Shown: piece after piece, positions 9,486-19,014 of the stretch
How the letters are laid out: each line of letters begins with the position of its first letter
Position numbering within the stretch: the stretch's first letter is position 1
Assembly: GCF_900090305.1 (NCBI RefSeq)
Contig: NZ_LT607751.1
Coordinates: 5,642,001 to 5,706,000, forward strand
DNA: 64,000 nt
Direction: 5' to 3'
From: Micromonospora siamensis
GTDB taxonomy: Bacteria > Actinomycetota > Actinomycetes > Mycobacteriales > Micromonosporaceae
Program-made: the position numbers and the translations under genes
The notes under the pieces: generated by a model
The model's database searches: none
Seen by the model: the letters and a program-made list of their open reading frames with translations, nothing else
What the model was told of the DNA's origin: nothing

Positions 9486-10970
9486 TCAGTACGCCCCTCG
9501 GCCCTGCACCACCGCTCCCACGGTCTTCCAGAGGATGGTCAGGTCGGCGGCGAGCGACCAGTTCTCGACGTAGTACAGGTCGAGCCGGATGCCGTCCTCC
9601 CAGCTCAGGTCGGACCGGCCGCTGACCTGCCAGAGCCCGGTCATGCCCGGCTTGACCAGCAGCCGGCGGGCCACGTCGCCGTCGTAGCGGGCCACCTCGG
9701 ACGGCAGCGGCGGGCGCGGCCCGACCAGGCTCATCTGCCCGAGCAGCACGTTGACCAGCTGGGGCAGCTCGTCCAGGGACCACTTGCGCAGGAGCCGGCC
9801 CACCCGGGTCACCCGGGGATCGTCGCGCATCTTGAACATCAGGCCGTCGGTCTCGTTGCGGGCGGCCAGCTCGGCCAGCAGGGCGTCGGCGTTGACCACC
9901 ATGGTGCGGAACTTGAAGACCCCGAACTCCCGGCCGCCCTGGCCGACCCGGACCTGCCGGAACAGCACCGGGCCCCGGCTGTCCAGCTTGACGGCCAGGC
10001 AGATCACCGCGATCAGCGGCATCAGCAGGGCCAGGGCGAGCGCCGCGGCGGCCCGGTCGACGAGCCCCTTGACGAGTTTCCGGGCGCCCCGGAACTCCGG
10101 GGCCTCGACGTGGATCAGCGGCAGGCCAGCCACCGGCCGGGTGTGGATCCGCGGGCCGGCGACGTCGGTCAGCGCCGGGGCGACCACCAGGTCGACTCCC
10201 GTGCCCTCCAGCTGCCAGCCCAGCCGACGCAGCCGGGCGGCGGTCAGCTCGCCGGAGGCGGTCACGGCGACGGTGTCCGCGCCAATCGCGGTGGCCGCCT
10301 CGGGGATGCCGCGGAACGAGCCGACCACCGGCACGTCGTCCAGCCGCTGCGGCACCGGCGCCAGCAGCGCGTCCGGGATGCAGGCGCCCACCACCTGGTA
10401 GCCGGCGTACGGTTCCCGGCGCAGGGTGTGCACCAGCTCCAGCACGTGCGCGGTGTCCCCGACCACCAGCACCTTGCGGGACCAGCCGGCGCCCCGACTG
10501 CGCGCCCGGTGCAGCCACTTGCGGGCGCCGAACCGGGCCACCTCCAGCCCCACCGTGCCGAGGGCGAAGGTGTACGCCAGGAAACCCCGGGAGACCCCGA
10601 CCTCGGCGATGTAGCCGGCGATCGCCACCCCACCGGCCAGTCGCAGGCTGGCCGCGCTGACCCGGCGGTATTCCTCGGCGCCGTAGCCGAGCACCCGGTC
10701 GTCGTAGCAGCGCATCGCCCGCAGCGACACCAGCCAGGCCAGCACCAGACCGGGTGCCACCACCTCGTACGGCACCTCGGCGCCGGACGGCGCGGTGGGC
10801 CCGAAGCGCAGCAGGTAGCCGGCCAGGACCGCCACGGAGAGCACCGCGGTGTCCAGCACCGCCAGGTTGCGCAGGTAGGTGCGCTGGGCGGCGCGGGCCG
10901 CCGAGCCCGCCGGTTCGTACGCCGACCGCGGCGACGTGCCGCTCGGGGTCAACAGTGTCGCCGTGCTCAA
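9486..10970 (-). CDS. Exopolysaccharide polyprenyl glycosylphosphotransferase
   Basis: Transfers a sugar-1-phosphate from a nucleotide sugar to undecaprenyl phosphate, the first membrane step of exopolysaccharide assembly. The N-terminal half has four hydrophobic segments (about 30-155) and a CoA-binding-like Rossmann region; the C-terminal third is the bacterial sugar transferase domain with VFKFRTMV, DELPQLVNVLLG and VGPRPPLP, then KPGMTGLWQVSGRSDLSW. The preferred start is TTG at 10970, 494 aa, preceded by GGGAGG at 5 nt; ATG 11051 is in frame but has no spaced ribosome site. No other polysaccharide gene adjoins it. The sugar is not predictable. Confidence 0.88.
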   Translation of the reverse strand: MSTATLLTPSGTSPRSAYEPAGSAARAAQRTYLRNLAVLDTAVLSVAVLAGYLLRFGPTAPSGAEVPYEVVAPGLVLAWLVSLRAMRCYDDRVLGYGAEEYRRVSAASLRLAGGVAIAGYIAEVGVSRGFLAYTFALGTVGLEVARFGARKWLHRARSRGAGWSRKVLVVGDTAHVLELVHTLRREPYAGYQVVGACIPDALLAPVPQRLDDVPVVGSFRGIPEAATAIGADTVAVTASGELTAARLRRLGWQLEGTGVDLVVAPALTDVAGPRIHTRPVAGLPLIHVEAPEFRGARKLVKGLVDRAAAALALALLMPLIAVICLAVKLDSRGPVLFRQVRVGQGGREFGVFKFRTMVVNADALLAELAARNETDGLMFKMRDDPRVTRVGRLLRKWSLDELPQLVNVLLGQMSLVGPRPPLPSEVARYDGDVARRLLVKPGMTGLWQVSGRSDLSWEDGIRLDLYYVENWSLAADLTILWKTVGAVVQGRGAY

Positions 10971-11200
10971 CCGGCCCTCCCGTTTCGTCAGACCGCCCCG
11001 GCCGGGGTCCGTCCCGGGTCGGGGCGGGTGGCTGCGGAGCACTTCCGACATCCTGCCGGACAATTATCAGCGCCGATTGCTTCCGACGGGTTGCCGTCTG
11101 TTCACCTCGGCACCCTCCGGACCACGCAGTGCCCCGGTGGTGAAAAGCGTTCCGCCGCACCGGCGGGCCGGAGCGGCGGAAATGCTGTCACGGCGAAGGC

Positions 11201-12973
11201 TCAGCGGGGGGCGTTGGGCCGCAGCGCGATCGCCTTCAGGAAGATGTCGCCGATCTTGGACGGGTCCTCGGTGACGAAGCTTCCGCCGCCGGTGACATCG
11301 GTGACGGACTGCAGCTCGGCCTTGTTGACCCCGCTGCCGATGCCGATGATGACCACCTGCACCGGCTTCTCCGGGTCGGCGATCCGCTTGAGCTGGGCCA
11401 GCAGCTGCGCCCGGCTGATCCCGTTGTCGTCGTCGTTCTGACCGTCGGTGAAGAGCACCACCGAGTTGACCCGGCCGGGCTCCCACTCGTCCTGCACGTT
11501 CTTGTACGCGGCGAGCAGGGTGTCGTAGAGGCCGGTGTTGCCCTTCGACGGCCGGATGGTGGCGAGGCCCTGCTCCAGTCGGCTGCGCTGGCTGGACAGC
11601 GGCCCTATCGGGACCAGTTCCTGCCAGTCGCGGGTGCCGACCAGGTTGGTGGAGAAGGTCCACAGCCCGATCGACCACGAGTCGTCGAAGAGCCCGAGAC
11701 CCCGGCTCGCGGCGGCCACCGTGACCTGCTCCCGGCTGGCGTTGTCGGCGCTCGGCACCGGGTCCTTCATCGAGCCGGAGACGTCGATGACGCAGAGCAT
11801 CCGGCCGGACTGGGTGGCGATGGACCACGCGGAGACGGCACGCTCTATGGCCACCGGGTCCAGGCCGCCCGCCGCGGTACCGCCGGCCGGGGGCGGCGCG
11901 GCGCTCGCGCCGTCTCCGGCCGGGCTGGGGGCGCCCTGGGGGGCCTTGAAGCCCTCACCCCAGTTGCCGTCGGGCGCCCGCAGCGACTGGACCGCCAGCC
12001 GGTTGCGGAAACCGGGGGTGGTCAGCAGCTCGTAGAGGACCCGGGCGGCGGACGCCTTGGCCGGCTCGATGCCGGGCAGGACCGCGTACGGGTAGTCCAG
12101 CGACATCGGCGTGGGCTTGAGGTAGAGCGCGGCCAGCGGGATCGGCGGCTTGGTGCCGTTGTAGGCGATGACGTCCTCTTCGGAGAGCGCCGCGGCACCC
12201 AGGCCACTGGCGACCGCCGTCGGGTCGGCCGAGCGGGGGAACCGGGCGAGCAGGTCCTGCCGCAGCGCGGACCGGCCGGTGGCGAGCGCCCGCAGCGCGG
12301 CGGTGGTCGCCTTCTGGCCGTCACCGCCGGCACCGCTGGCCGCCGCGGTCAGCGAGAGCAGCCCGGAGAGGCCGGCCGCGTCCTGGGTCGGCTCCACGAT
12401 GCCGGCCCGCAGCGGCCGGTCGGTGCTGACCGCCCTGAGCAGGTCGCTCCAGCGGAGCTCCTTCTCCGGCCAGCCCAGCCGCGAGGCCACCGGCTCGGGC
12501 ATCGCGACCACGACCGGGCTGCTGGCGATGGAGGCGCCGTTGCCCGGGGCGAAGGCCGTCGCGCCACCGGTCTTCAGCCGCAGCAGCCACATGGAGGAGT
12601 CCGGCACCCAGACGTCGGGGGTGACCGCTGTGCCGCTGGCCTGGCCCACTCCGGCGAGGCGGGCGCCGTGCTTGCTGGCCACGGCGGCGGCCACGTCGAC
12701 CGGGTCGGAGGCCGCGACGTTCACCGCGATGCAGGTGCCACCGACCGCGGCGCCGTCGGCGACCCACTGGGTGGCGGCCGCCTGGATGGCCGGGGCCAGC
12801 TCGGGCGCCGCGGCGACCGAGAGCTGGATCGACCCGGAACAGGCCGGCTGGGCCAACTGCTGGTAGCCGAACCAGGAACCCGCGACGACGACGACGAGCG
12901 CGGTGGCCGCTGCTGCGGCACCTGCTCCGCGGATACTTGAACGCATGCGATGGCGGCCTGACACGCTGACCAT
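11201..12973 (-). CDS. Secreted/membrane-anchored solute-binding and von Willebrand factor A protein
   Basis: 590 residues. An N-terminal membrane segment or signal (about 12-35, GAAAAATALVVVVAGSWFGY) precedes a periplasmic-binding-like module (about 40-340; TPDVWVPDSSMWL resembles extracellular solute-binding proteins), a short Pro/Ala/Gly linker, then a C-terminal vWA domain (about 370-590). The MIDAS motif is intact: CVIDVSGSMKD, with LFTDGQNDDD as a later metal-site loop. ATG 12973 and ATG 12946 are both possible. The next gene downstream on the strand is the glycosylphosphotransferase, 230 nt away by its TTG start. Such fusions are common in actinobacteria; ligand and partner are unknown. 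Confidence 0.85.
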   Translation of the reverse strand: MVSVSGRHRMRSSIRGAGAAAAATALVVVVAGSWFGYQQLAQPACSGSIQLSVAAAPELAPAIQAAATQWVADGAAVGGTCIAVNVAASDPVDVAAAVASKHGARLAGVGQASGTAVTPDVWVPDSSMWLLRLKTGGATAFAPGNGASIASSPVVVAMPEPVASRLGWPEKELRWSDLLRAVSTDRPLRAGIVEPTQDAAGLSGLLSLTAAASGAGGDGQKATTAALRALATGRSALRQDLLARFPRSADPTAVASGLGAAALSEEDVIAYNGTKPPIPLAALYLKPTPMSLDYPYAVLPGIEPAKASAARVLYELLTTPGFRNRLAVQSLRAPDGNWGEGFKAPQGAPSPAGDGASAAPPPAGGTAAGGLDPVAIERAVSAWSIATQSGRMLCVIDVSGSMKDPVPSADNASREQVTVAAASRGLGLFDDSWSIGLWTFSTNLVGTRDWQELVPIGPLSSQRSRLEQGLATIRPSKGNTGLYDTLLAAYKNVQDEWEPGRVNSVVLFTDGQNDDDNGISRAQLLAQLKRIADPEKPVQVVIIGIGSGVNKAELQSVTDVTGGGSFVTEDPSKIGDIFLKAIALRPNAPR

Positions 12974-13144
12974 CTTGCGTATCTCGTGGGGTTACTGCCA
13001 CAACCGTTCGGACGAAAGTTACGCAGGAGAAACAGTTGACCGCCAAATAGCAACAGTGAGTGACCAGTCAGTGTCGCGCCGTCGCCCAATTCCACTCCGG
13101 ACAGTGCCGCCGCGGTGGCTCGGGGTGGATCGACCACCGCCCGC

Positions 13145-14191
13145 TCAGGGCAGTACGCAGGTGGGGCTGGGCAGCGGCACCGGCTCACCCACGGGCGCCG
13201 GCACCCCGGTCGTCGGGTCCACCCGGAACACCCGCACCATGTCGGCGCGCTCGTCGGCGACGTACAGGTGCTCCCCGGTCAGCGCGAAGTGCCGCGGCCA
13301 CTCGCCACCGGTCGCCACCTCGGCCACCAGCTCCGGCAGCTCCCCCGCCAGGCCGAAGACCGCCACCGTGCCGACGCCCCGGTTCGCGACGTAGAGGAAC
13401 CGGCCGTCCGCCCCCACGGTGACCTCCGAGGGCTGCACGTGCCCGGCCCGCTCGCTGGCCCGCACCCGGCCCCGCTGGTGCAACGCCCCCTCGCCGGTCA
13501 GCTCGTACGCGGTGACCGTGCCGTCCAGCTCGCCGACCAGCCAGGCGCGTCGCCCGTCGGGGTGCCGGGCGAGGTGGCGGGGCCCGGTGCCGGCCACGGT
13601 CCGCACCCGGGGCGCGCGGGGCACCAGCCGACCGGAGTCGGCGTCCAGGTCGTACCGGTACACCGAGTCGGTGCCGAGGTCGACCGCGAGCAGCGGCCCC
13701 GCGCCGGGATCCGGCGACACCATGTGGGTGTGCGCGTGCTCCTGGCGCTGCGGATCCGGCCCGTGCCCCTCGTGCCGGACCAGGTCGCTGCGCTCGCCGG
13801 GCACGCCGTCCGGGTCCAGCGGGAACACGGCCACGCTGCCCCCGCCGTAGTTGGCGACGAAGAGGTGCCGGCCGTCCGGGGCGACCGCCAGGTGACAGGG
13901 CTCGGCCCCGCCGGTGGCCCGTGTGCCGAGCGGGTCGAGGTCGCCGTCCGGCCCGACCCGGAAGGCGCTCACCTCTCCCTCGGGCAGTTCGTTGACCGCG
14001 TACAGCACGGGTCGGGTGGGGTGCCGGACCAGGAACGACGGCGACGGGGTGACCGCCACCGTGCCGAGCGGGGTCAGGGCGCCGGTGTCCCGGTCCCGCC
14101 GGGCGGCGACGATGCCGTCGCCCCGCCCGCCGCTGTGCGCCGTGTAGCCGCCGATGTGGACGATCGTGCCCTGATCCGTCACCGGACCCAC
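13145..14191 (-). CDS. pgl: Beta-propeller lactonase, 6-phosphogluconolactonase type
   Basis: 348 residues, the usual length of the YbhE/Pgl seven-bladed propeller family, with repeated blade motifs (HLAVAPDGRHLFVANYGGGSVAVF, in about residues 97-121; PSEVTVGADGRFLYVANRG; RHFALTGEHLYVADE). The family hydrolyses 6-phosphogluconolactone in the oxidative pentose phosphate route, though many actinobacterial members are untested. No signal peptide is evident. GTG 14191 is taken; GTG 14182 is an alternative. Upstream, 106 bp separate it from the conservon end, so it is probably a single gene. Confidence 0.8.
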   Translation of the reverse strand: MGPVTDQGTIVHIGGYTAHSGGRGDGIVAARRDRDTGALTPLGTVAVTPSPSFLVRHPTRPVLYAVNELPEGEVSAFRVGPDGDLDPLGTRATGGAEPCHLAVAPDGRHLFVANYGGGSVAVFPLDPDGVPGERSDLVRHEGHGPDPQRQEHAHTHMVSPDPGAGPLLAVDLGTDSVYRYDLDADSGRLVPRAPRVRTVAGTGPRHLARHPDGRRAWLVGELDGTVTAYELTGEGALHQRGRVRASERAGHVQPSEVTVGADGRFLYVANRGVGTVAVFGLAGELPELVAEVATGGEWPRHFALTGEHLYVADERADMVRVFRVDPTTGVPAPVGEPVPLPSPTCVLP

Positions 14192-14297
14192 CTTCCGCCG
14201 AGCTTCTCCGTCGTTGCGCCACAGGCTTTCCCAGGATGGCCGATCGTCAGCCCTGTTTCCGCGGAATCCGTGACCGGGTGGGGCGGCGGCGATCCGG

Positions 14298-14900
14298 TCA
14301 GGCCACCGGCACCGGCTCCCCGCGCTGCCGCGCCACGTGCTCGACCAGGGAGATCAGCAGCAGCTTGCCGGACTGCCGCTCCCGCGCGTCGCAGAGCAGC
14401 AGCGGCACCTGCGGGTCGAGGTCGAGGGCCTGCCGCACCGCGTCCAGCCCGAACCGGCGGGACCCCTCGAAGCAGTTCACCCCGACCACGAACGGGACGC
14501 CCCGCTGCTCGAAGTAGTCGATCGAGGGAAAGCAGTCGGCGAGCCGCCGGGTGTCGGCCAGCACCACCGCGCCGAGCGCGCCGAACGCCAGCTCGTCCCA
14601 GAGGAACCAGAACCGGTCCTGCCCCGGGGTGCCGAAGAGATAGACTTGGAGGTCCTCGTTGATGGTGATCCGGCCGAAGTCCATCGCCACCGTGGTGGTC
14701 GACTTGCCCTCCACCCCGGAGAGGTCGTCGGTCCCCGCGCCGGCGTCGGTGAGGATCTCCTCGGTCTGCAGCGGCCGTACCTCGCTCAGCGCGCTCACCA
14801 TCGTCGTCTTGCCGGCCCCGAAGCCCCCCGCGATGAGGATCTTCAGTGCCAGCGGGATCCGGTCCGCGGATCCCTGCCGGTCATAGCGCACGGAGTCCAT
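14298..14900 (-). CDS. cvnD: CvnD-type small GTPase (ATP/GTP-binding protein)
   Basis: 200 residues. P-loop GGFGAGKTT at 25-33 with effector and G3-like regions (VAMDFGRITINEDL, LFGTPGQDRF) and VGVNCFEG as the N-K-x-D-like base-recognition loop. These are the hallmarks of the CvnD GTPase of actinobacterial conservons, which works at the membrane with a sensor-like CvnA, a Roadblock CvnB and a DUF742 CvnC. ATG 14900 overlaps the cvnC end by 20 nt. The longer open frame extending to 15941 runs through cvnC and cvnB out of frame and is an artefact. Confidence 0.92.
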   Translation of the reverse strand: MDSVRYDRQGSADRIPLALKILIAGGFGAGKTTMVSALSEVRPLQTEEILTDAGAGTDDLSGVEGKSTTTVAMDFGRITINEDLQVYLFGTPGQDRFWFLWDELAFGALGAVVLADTRRLADCFPSIDYFEQRGVPFVVGVNCFEGSRRFGLDAVRQALDLDPQVPLLLCDARERQSGKLLLISLVEHVARQRGEPVPVA

Positions 14901-15276
14901 TGACCACCGCCTTGAGGATGTCGTTGTCGGGAAGATGGGCGGCGGCCGGCGGCTCGTGCACCGCCACCAGTCCGCGGGAGACCAGGTCTCCCAGCAGCAC
15001 GCGGACCACGCCGACGGCGAGGTCGAGCTCCGCGGCGAGTTCGGCCACCGGAACCGGGCGCCGGCACGCCACGACCAGCCGGCGGTGTTCGGGCAGCAGC
15101 GACGGCGGGCCGGTCGGGTCCGCGTCCGGGTCGGCCACCACCAGGGCGACCAGGTCGAAGGCGACCGCCGGCCGGACCCTGCCGCCGGTGAGGGTGTACG
15201 GCCGCACGACCGGGCCGGCCGCCGCGTCCAGCCACTCGTGGTGCGGCCCGGGTGGGTCAGCCCGCATCGCCGGCAC
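14881..15276 (-). CDS. cvnC: CvnC, DUF742 winged-helix protein
   Basis: 131 residues with the DUF742 signature: VRPYTLTGGRVRP near the N-terminus, then a winged-helix-like region (VPVAELAAELDLAVGVVRVLLGDLVSRGLV, about 72-101) and the C-terminal LPDNDILKAVVNGLRAL. It is the third conservon component, overlapping both neighbours (20 nt each), so translation is coupled. ATG 15276 is taken; ATG 15267 is possible. In known conservons the protein associates with the CvnA-CvnB-CvnD complex. Confidence 0.92.
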   Translation of the reverse strand: MPAMRADPPGPHHEWLDAAAGPVVRPYTLTGGRVRPAVAFDLVALVVADPDADPTGPPSLLPEHRRLVVACRRPVPVAELAAELDLAVGVVRVLLGDLVSRGLVAVHEPPAAAHLPDNDILKAVVNGLRAL

Positions 15277-15676
15277 CGGACGCCGTACGGGCCGGCGCGC
15301 TGAGGTGTTCGCCGACCCGGACGACGAGCATCGCCATCTCGTACGCCACCAGGCCGATGTCCGCGTCGGCCTCGCTCACCACGGCCAGGCAGGCGCCCTG
15401 CCCGGCAGCCGTGACGAAGAGGTACGCGGACTCCATCTCCACCACGGTCTGCCGGACGGCTCCCCCGTCGACGTGCCGGGTCGCGCCCTTGGCCAGGCTG
15501 GAGAAGCCGGAGGCCAGCGCGCAGAGGTGCTCGGCGTCGGCGCGGTCGAGGTCGGCGGTGGCGCCGAGCAGCAGCCCGTCGGCGGAGAGCACCACGGCCT
15601 GCCGTGCGGCCGGTACCCGGGCCACCAGCTCGTCGAGGAGCCAGTCCAGCGCGGGGCCCGGTGCGGTCCTGTTCAT
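15257..15676 (-). CDS. cvnB: CvnB, Roadblock/LC7 domain protein
   Basis: 139 residues forming one Roadblock/LC7 domain: LDWLLDELVARVPAARQAVVLSADG at the start, MESAYLFVTAAG and GACLAVVSEADADIGLVAYEM in the core. Roadblock proteins act as regulators or GAPs of small GTPases; here the partner is the CvnD GTPase two genes downstream. The ATG overlaps the cvnA stop by 4 nt (ATGA). Confidence 0.93.
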   Translation of the reverse strand: MNRTAPGPALDWLLDELVARVPAARQAVVLSADGLLLGATADLDRADAEHLCALASGFSSLAKGATRHVDGGAVRQTVVEMESAYLFVTAAGQGACLAVVSEADADIGLVAYEMAMLVVRVGEHLSAPARTASGAGDAG

Positions 15677-18144
15677 CTCCGGATGTCCCTCTCGGTCGCG
15701 GGCGGGGTTTCCGCGCTGGCCGCCGGGACCGGCGGAAGCGCTTCGGGCGCCGGCGTACCGGCTCGGGGTCGGTGGCTGGCCGGCGCGGCCGGGTCGGGCG
15801 CCGGGACGGGCGGCCGGGCCGGGTCCGGCGCCGTGGTGACCGGCACGGACGGGTCCGGTGCCGGAACGGCCGGCTCGGGTGCCGCGGTGACCGGTGGGGC
15901 GCCGGGTCCGGAGTACCCGTCCGGGGTGGTGGGCGGGGCACCGGGGTCGGCGTACCCGGCCGGGGCGGGGAGCCGGGCGCTGTCGCGGCGGCCCCGGGCC
16001 GTGCCGGCCTGGAGGGCGGCCATCGCGCGGCGGGCCTCCTCCGGCGTACGCCCGGCCGCCTCGGCGACCGGCCGCACGGGTGCCACCGGGCCGCGCCGGC
16101 GGACCCGCCGGGGCAGCCCGTCGGCGTCGTCCGGGGGCGCGACGGAGGAGGTCCCGGTGGTCGGCGGGCGGGTCGGGGACGGGCGGGTGGCGCGGGGACG
16201 AGGGACGGTGGTCCGCCCGGGGGCCGGGGTGGACCGGGGCGGCCCGGTCGGCGGCGGCGGCTCGTCGGTGACCAGGTCGACCGGGAGGACCGCCACGGCG
16301 GTCACGCCGCCGCCCGGTCCGGCCGACCGCAGCCGGACCCGTACCCCGTGCCGGGCGGCGAGCCGGGCCACCACGAACAGGCCCAGCCGGGCCGAGTCGG
16401 TTGGGTCGAACTCCGGTGGGCGGGCCAGCCGACGGTTGGCGTCCTCGACGGCCCGCGGCGCCATCCCGAGCCCGTGGTCGGTGATCTCCACGGTGTAGCC
16501 GTCCGGACCGTCCCGACCGGTGACCTCGACCCGGGTCTCCGGCGCGGAGAAGACGGTGCCGTTCTCGATCAGCTCGGCGAGCAGGTGGATCACGTCGCCC
16601 ACCGCCCGGCCCACCACGCCCGCCGGTTGCACCGTCGTGATGTCGACCCGGTCGTACGACTCCACCTCGGAGATGGCGCCGCGGATCACGTCCACCATGG
16701 CGACCGGTTCCCGCCAGCCCCGGCCCGGCGCCGCGCCGGCCAGGATGACCAGGTCCTCGGCGTGTCGACGGAGCCGGGTGGAGAGGTGGTCGACCTGGAA
16801 GAGCCCGGCCAGCTCGTCCGGATCCTCGGTGTGCCGTTCCATCCGGTCGAGCAGGGCGAGCTGCCGGTGCACCAGCCCCTGACTGCGCCGGGCGATGTTG
16901 AGGAACACCTCGTTGAGGCCGCGGCGGAGGGTGACCTCGTCGACGGCGGCCCGCACCGCGGTCCGGCGTACCTCGTTGAACGCGCGCCCGACCTGGCCGA
17001 TCTCGTCGCCGCCGTGGTCCAGCGGGGGCGCCTCGCGGTCGACGTCCACCTCCTCGCCGCGGCGCAGCCGGGCCACCACGTCGGGCAGCCGGTGCTCGGC
17101 CATGTCCAGCGCGGCGGTGCGTACCCCGGACAGCCGCGTGACCAGGGACCGGCCCACCCGCAGCGCGACCAGGACGGAGACCACCACGGCCGCCAGCCCG
17201 AGCAGCCCGGCGACGGCCAGCCGGGTGAGGATGCCGACGGCGACCGGCACCGAGCGGTCGGCCAACTCGTCGGCCTCGGCCAGCTCGTACTCGCGCAACC
17301 GCTGCTGCACGGTGTCGTAGTCGGCCTGCCAGACCCGCACGTCCACCGGCGGGCGGGCGTCGGGCCGGGCCCGGAGCAGGGCGTCCTGCATGGCGCGCAG
17401 CCGGACGAAGGCGGGCTGCCCGGCCACCCGCTGGTAGGCGGTGCGGTCCCCGGCGGGCAGGTCGACCAGCGCGTCCAGGACCAGGAACCGTTGGCTGCCG
17501 ACGGCGAGGACCAGTTGCTCGTGCTCCCCCTCGGCGAACCGGCCGGCGGTGACCGCCCCGGCGAGCAGGGTGTCCACCTGGCCGAGCAGCTCACGGGAGC
17601 GGCCCAGCGCCGTGACCGCCAGCGCCTGCCGGTTGAGGTCGTTGTCGGGGAGCGAGGCCATTCCGGCGAACGCCTCGAAAGCCGCGGATACCATGCCGCT
17701 GTAGAGGCTGGCCGCACCGGTCCGGTCGATCGCGCGGCGGTCGACGGCCCTCCGGCCGGCGGGCAGCCCGTCCAGGGCGGCGGCGAGCGTGTCGAGGCGG
17801 GCGTCGAGCAGGTCGTCGGCGGCGTCCCGCAGCCGGTCCCCGGCCATCCGGCGGCGCAGCTCGGCGACCGCCCGGTCGGTCCGCGCCCGCTGCTCGGCCA
17901 GCACCGGCAGCCGCTGCTCGCCGGCCAGTTGCACGGCGGTCAGCCGGCGCTCGCGTTGCAGCTCGGCCACCACGGTCTCGCCGGGGCGGCCGAGGTCGTA
18001 GAGGAGGGTCCGGGCGGAGAGCAGGTCCAACGCGGGACCGAAGGCGAGCGAGGTGGCGAAGATCCAGAGCGCCAGCAGCGCGGTCACCGGGACCACGACC
18101 AGGGCGGTCAGCTTCGAGCGGATCGGCCAGTCGCGGGTGTTCAT
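15673..18144 (-). CDS. cvnA: CvnA, nitrate/nitrite-sensing-type sensor kinase-like protein
   Basis: 823 residues. Membrane segment at about 14-35, a NIT-type four-helix extracellular domain (about 40-300), a second membrane segment (about 305-330), HAMP, then a GHKL ATPase domain (HLLAELIENGTVFSAPETRVEV; DHGLGMAPRAV; RLGLFVVARLAARHGV). A disordered Pro-rich tail of about 250 residues follows. A normal phospho-accepting His box is not obvious, as in other CvnA proteins. First gene of a four-gene overlapping conservon. The upstream 264 bp gap to a divergent gene should hold the promoter. The signal sensed is unknown. Confidence 0.92.
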   Translation of the reverse strand: MNTRDWPIRSKLTALVVVPVTALLALWIFATSLAFGPALDLLSARTLLYDLGRPGETVVAELQRERRLTAVQLAGEQRLPVLAEQRARTDRAVAELRRRMAGDRLRDAADDLLDARLDTLAAALDGLPAGRRAVDRRAIDRTGAASLYSGMVSAAFEAFAGMASLPDNDLNRQALAVTALGRSRELLGQVDTLLAGAVTAGRFAEGEHEQLVLAVGSQRFLVLDALVDLPAGDRTAYQRVAGQPAFVRLRAMQDALLRARPDARPPVDVRVWQADYDTVQQRLREYELAEADELADRSVPVAVGILTRLAVAGLLGLAAVVVSVLVALRVGRSLVTRLSGVRTAALDMAEHRLPDVVARLRRGEEVDVDREAPPLDHGGDEIGQVGRAFNEVRRTAVRAAVDEVTLRRGLNEVFLNIARRSQGLVHRQLALLDRMERHTEDPDELAGLFQVDHLSTRLRRHAEDLVILAGAAPGRGWREPVAMVDVIRGAISEVESYDRVDITTVQPAGVVGRAVGDVIHLLAELIENGTVFSAPETRVEVTGRDGPDGYTVEITDHGLGMAPRAVEDANRRLARPPEFDPTDSARLGLFVVARLAARHGVRVRLRSAGPGGGVTAVAVLPVDLVTDEPPPPTGPPRSTPAPGRTTVPRPRATRPSPTRPPTTGTSSVAPPDDADGLPRRVRRRGPVAPVRPVAEAAGRTPEEARRAMAALQAGTARGRRDSARLPAPAGYADPGAPPTTPDGYSGPGAPPVTAAPEPAVPAPDPSVPVTTAPDPARPPVPAPDPAAPASHRPRAGTPAPEALPPVPAASAETPPATERDIRR

Positions 18145-18408
18145 CCAACCTCACCGGAAGGGGTGACAGGGGTGGCGCCGGCTGCGGCCGGGGCAGCGTC
18201 CCGGCCACGGCGCCGGGGGCCGCCACGACCGCGCCCCGGGCAGGATACGTAATCACCGCGGGATGCACTACCGGCCGTCGGGCCGATGATCACCGCCGGC
18301 GGGGCGCGCCGACGCCCGACCGGGCGGACCGGAACCGGTCAGGAAAGTCGCCGGGAACGGGATTGGCGATCACCGGCGGGAGGGAATACGGGTGGCGAAG
18401 GAGGAGCC

Positions 18409-19002
18409 ATGTCGCCCACGCAGGTAGTCGTCATTGTCGTCGTCGTGTTGGTGCTCGTCGCGCTGGCCGCGCTCGCCGTCAGGGCGAGCCGACGCCGCGC
18501 GCTCAAGCAGCGCTTCGGCCCGGAGTACGACCGGGTCGTCGCCGAGCAGGACAGCCGCAGCGCCGCCGTGCGGGAGCTGCGCGACCGGGAACGCCGGCAC
18601 GCCGAGCTCACGCTCACCCCGCTCGCCCCCGAGTCCCGGGCCCGGTACGCGGCCGCCTGGGAGGAGCTCCAGGTCCGCTTCGTCGACTCCCCCGCCGAGA
18701 CCGTCGGCGACGCCGACGAGCTGGTCAGCCGGCTGATCGCCGAGCGTGGGTACCCCACCGGGGACTTCTCGGAACAGATGGCCCACCTCTCGGTGGAGCA
18801 CGCCCGCACGCTGACCCACTACCGGGACGCGCACGAGATCCGGCTGCGCAACGAGCGCGGTGAGGCCAGCACGGAGGAGCTCCGCCAGGCGCTGGTCCAC
18901 TACCGGTCCCTCTTCGCCGACCTGCTCGGCGAGGAGCCGGTCGGCCAGCAGCGGCCCGCAGCGCACCACCCGGACCAGTCCGACGACGTCACCACCCGCT
19001 GA
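18409..19002 (+). CDS. Membrane-anchored protein with shared C-terminal domain
   Basis: 197 residues from ATG 18409, which has a strong GGAGGAG ribosome site. One N-terminal transmembrane helix (about 5-25, VVVIVVVVLVLVALAALAV), a charged helical region, then a domain containing YAAAWEELQVRFVDSP that reappears in the next gene (RDRWRDVQLRFVDDP). The C-terminus is disordered. The domain is common in actinobacterial hypothetical proteins; function unknown. The next gene starts 12 nt after the stop, so the two form an operon. Confidence 0.8.
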   Translation: MSPTQVVVIVVVVLVLVALAALAVRASRRRALKQRFGPEYDRVVAEQDSRSAAVRELRDRERRHAELTLTPLAPESRARYAAAWEELQVRFVDSPAETVGDADELVSRLIAERGYPTGDFSEQMAHLSVEHARTLTHYRDAHEIRLRNERGEASTEELRQALVHYRSLFADLLGEEPVGQQRPAAHHPDQSDDVTTR

Positions 19003-19014
19003 GAGGATCGCGCG

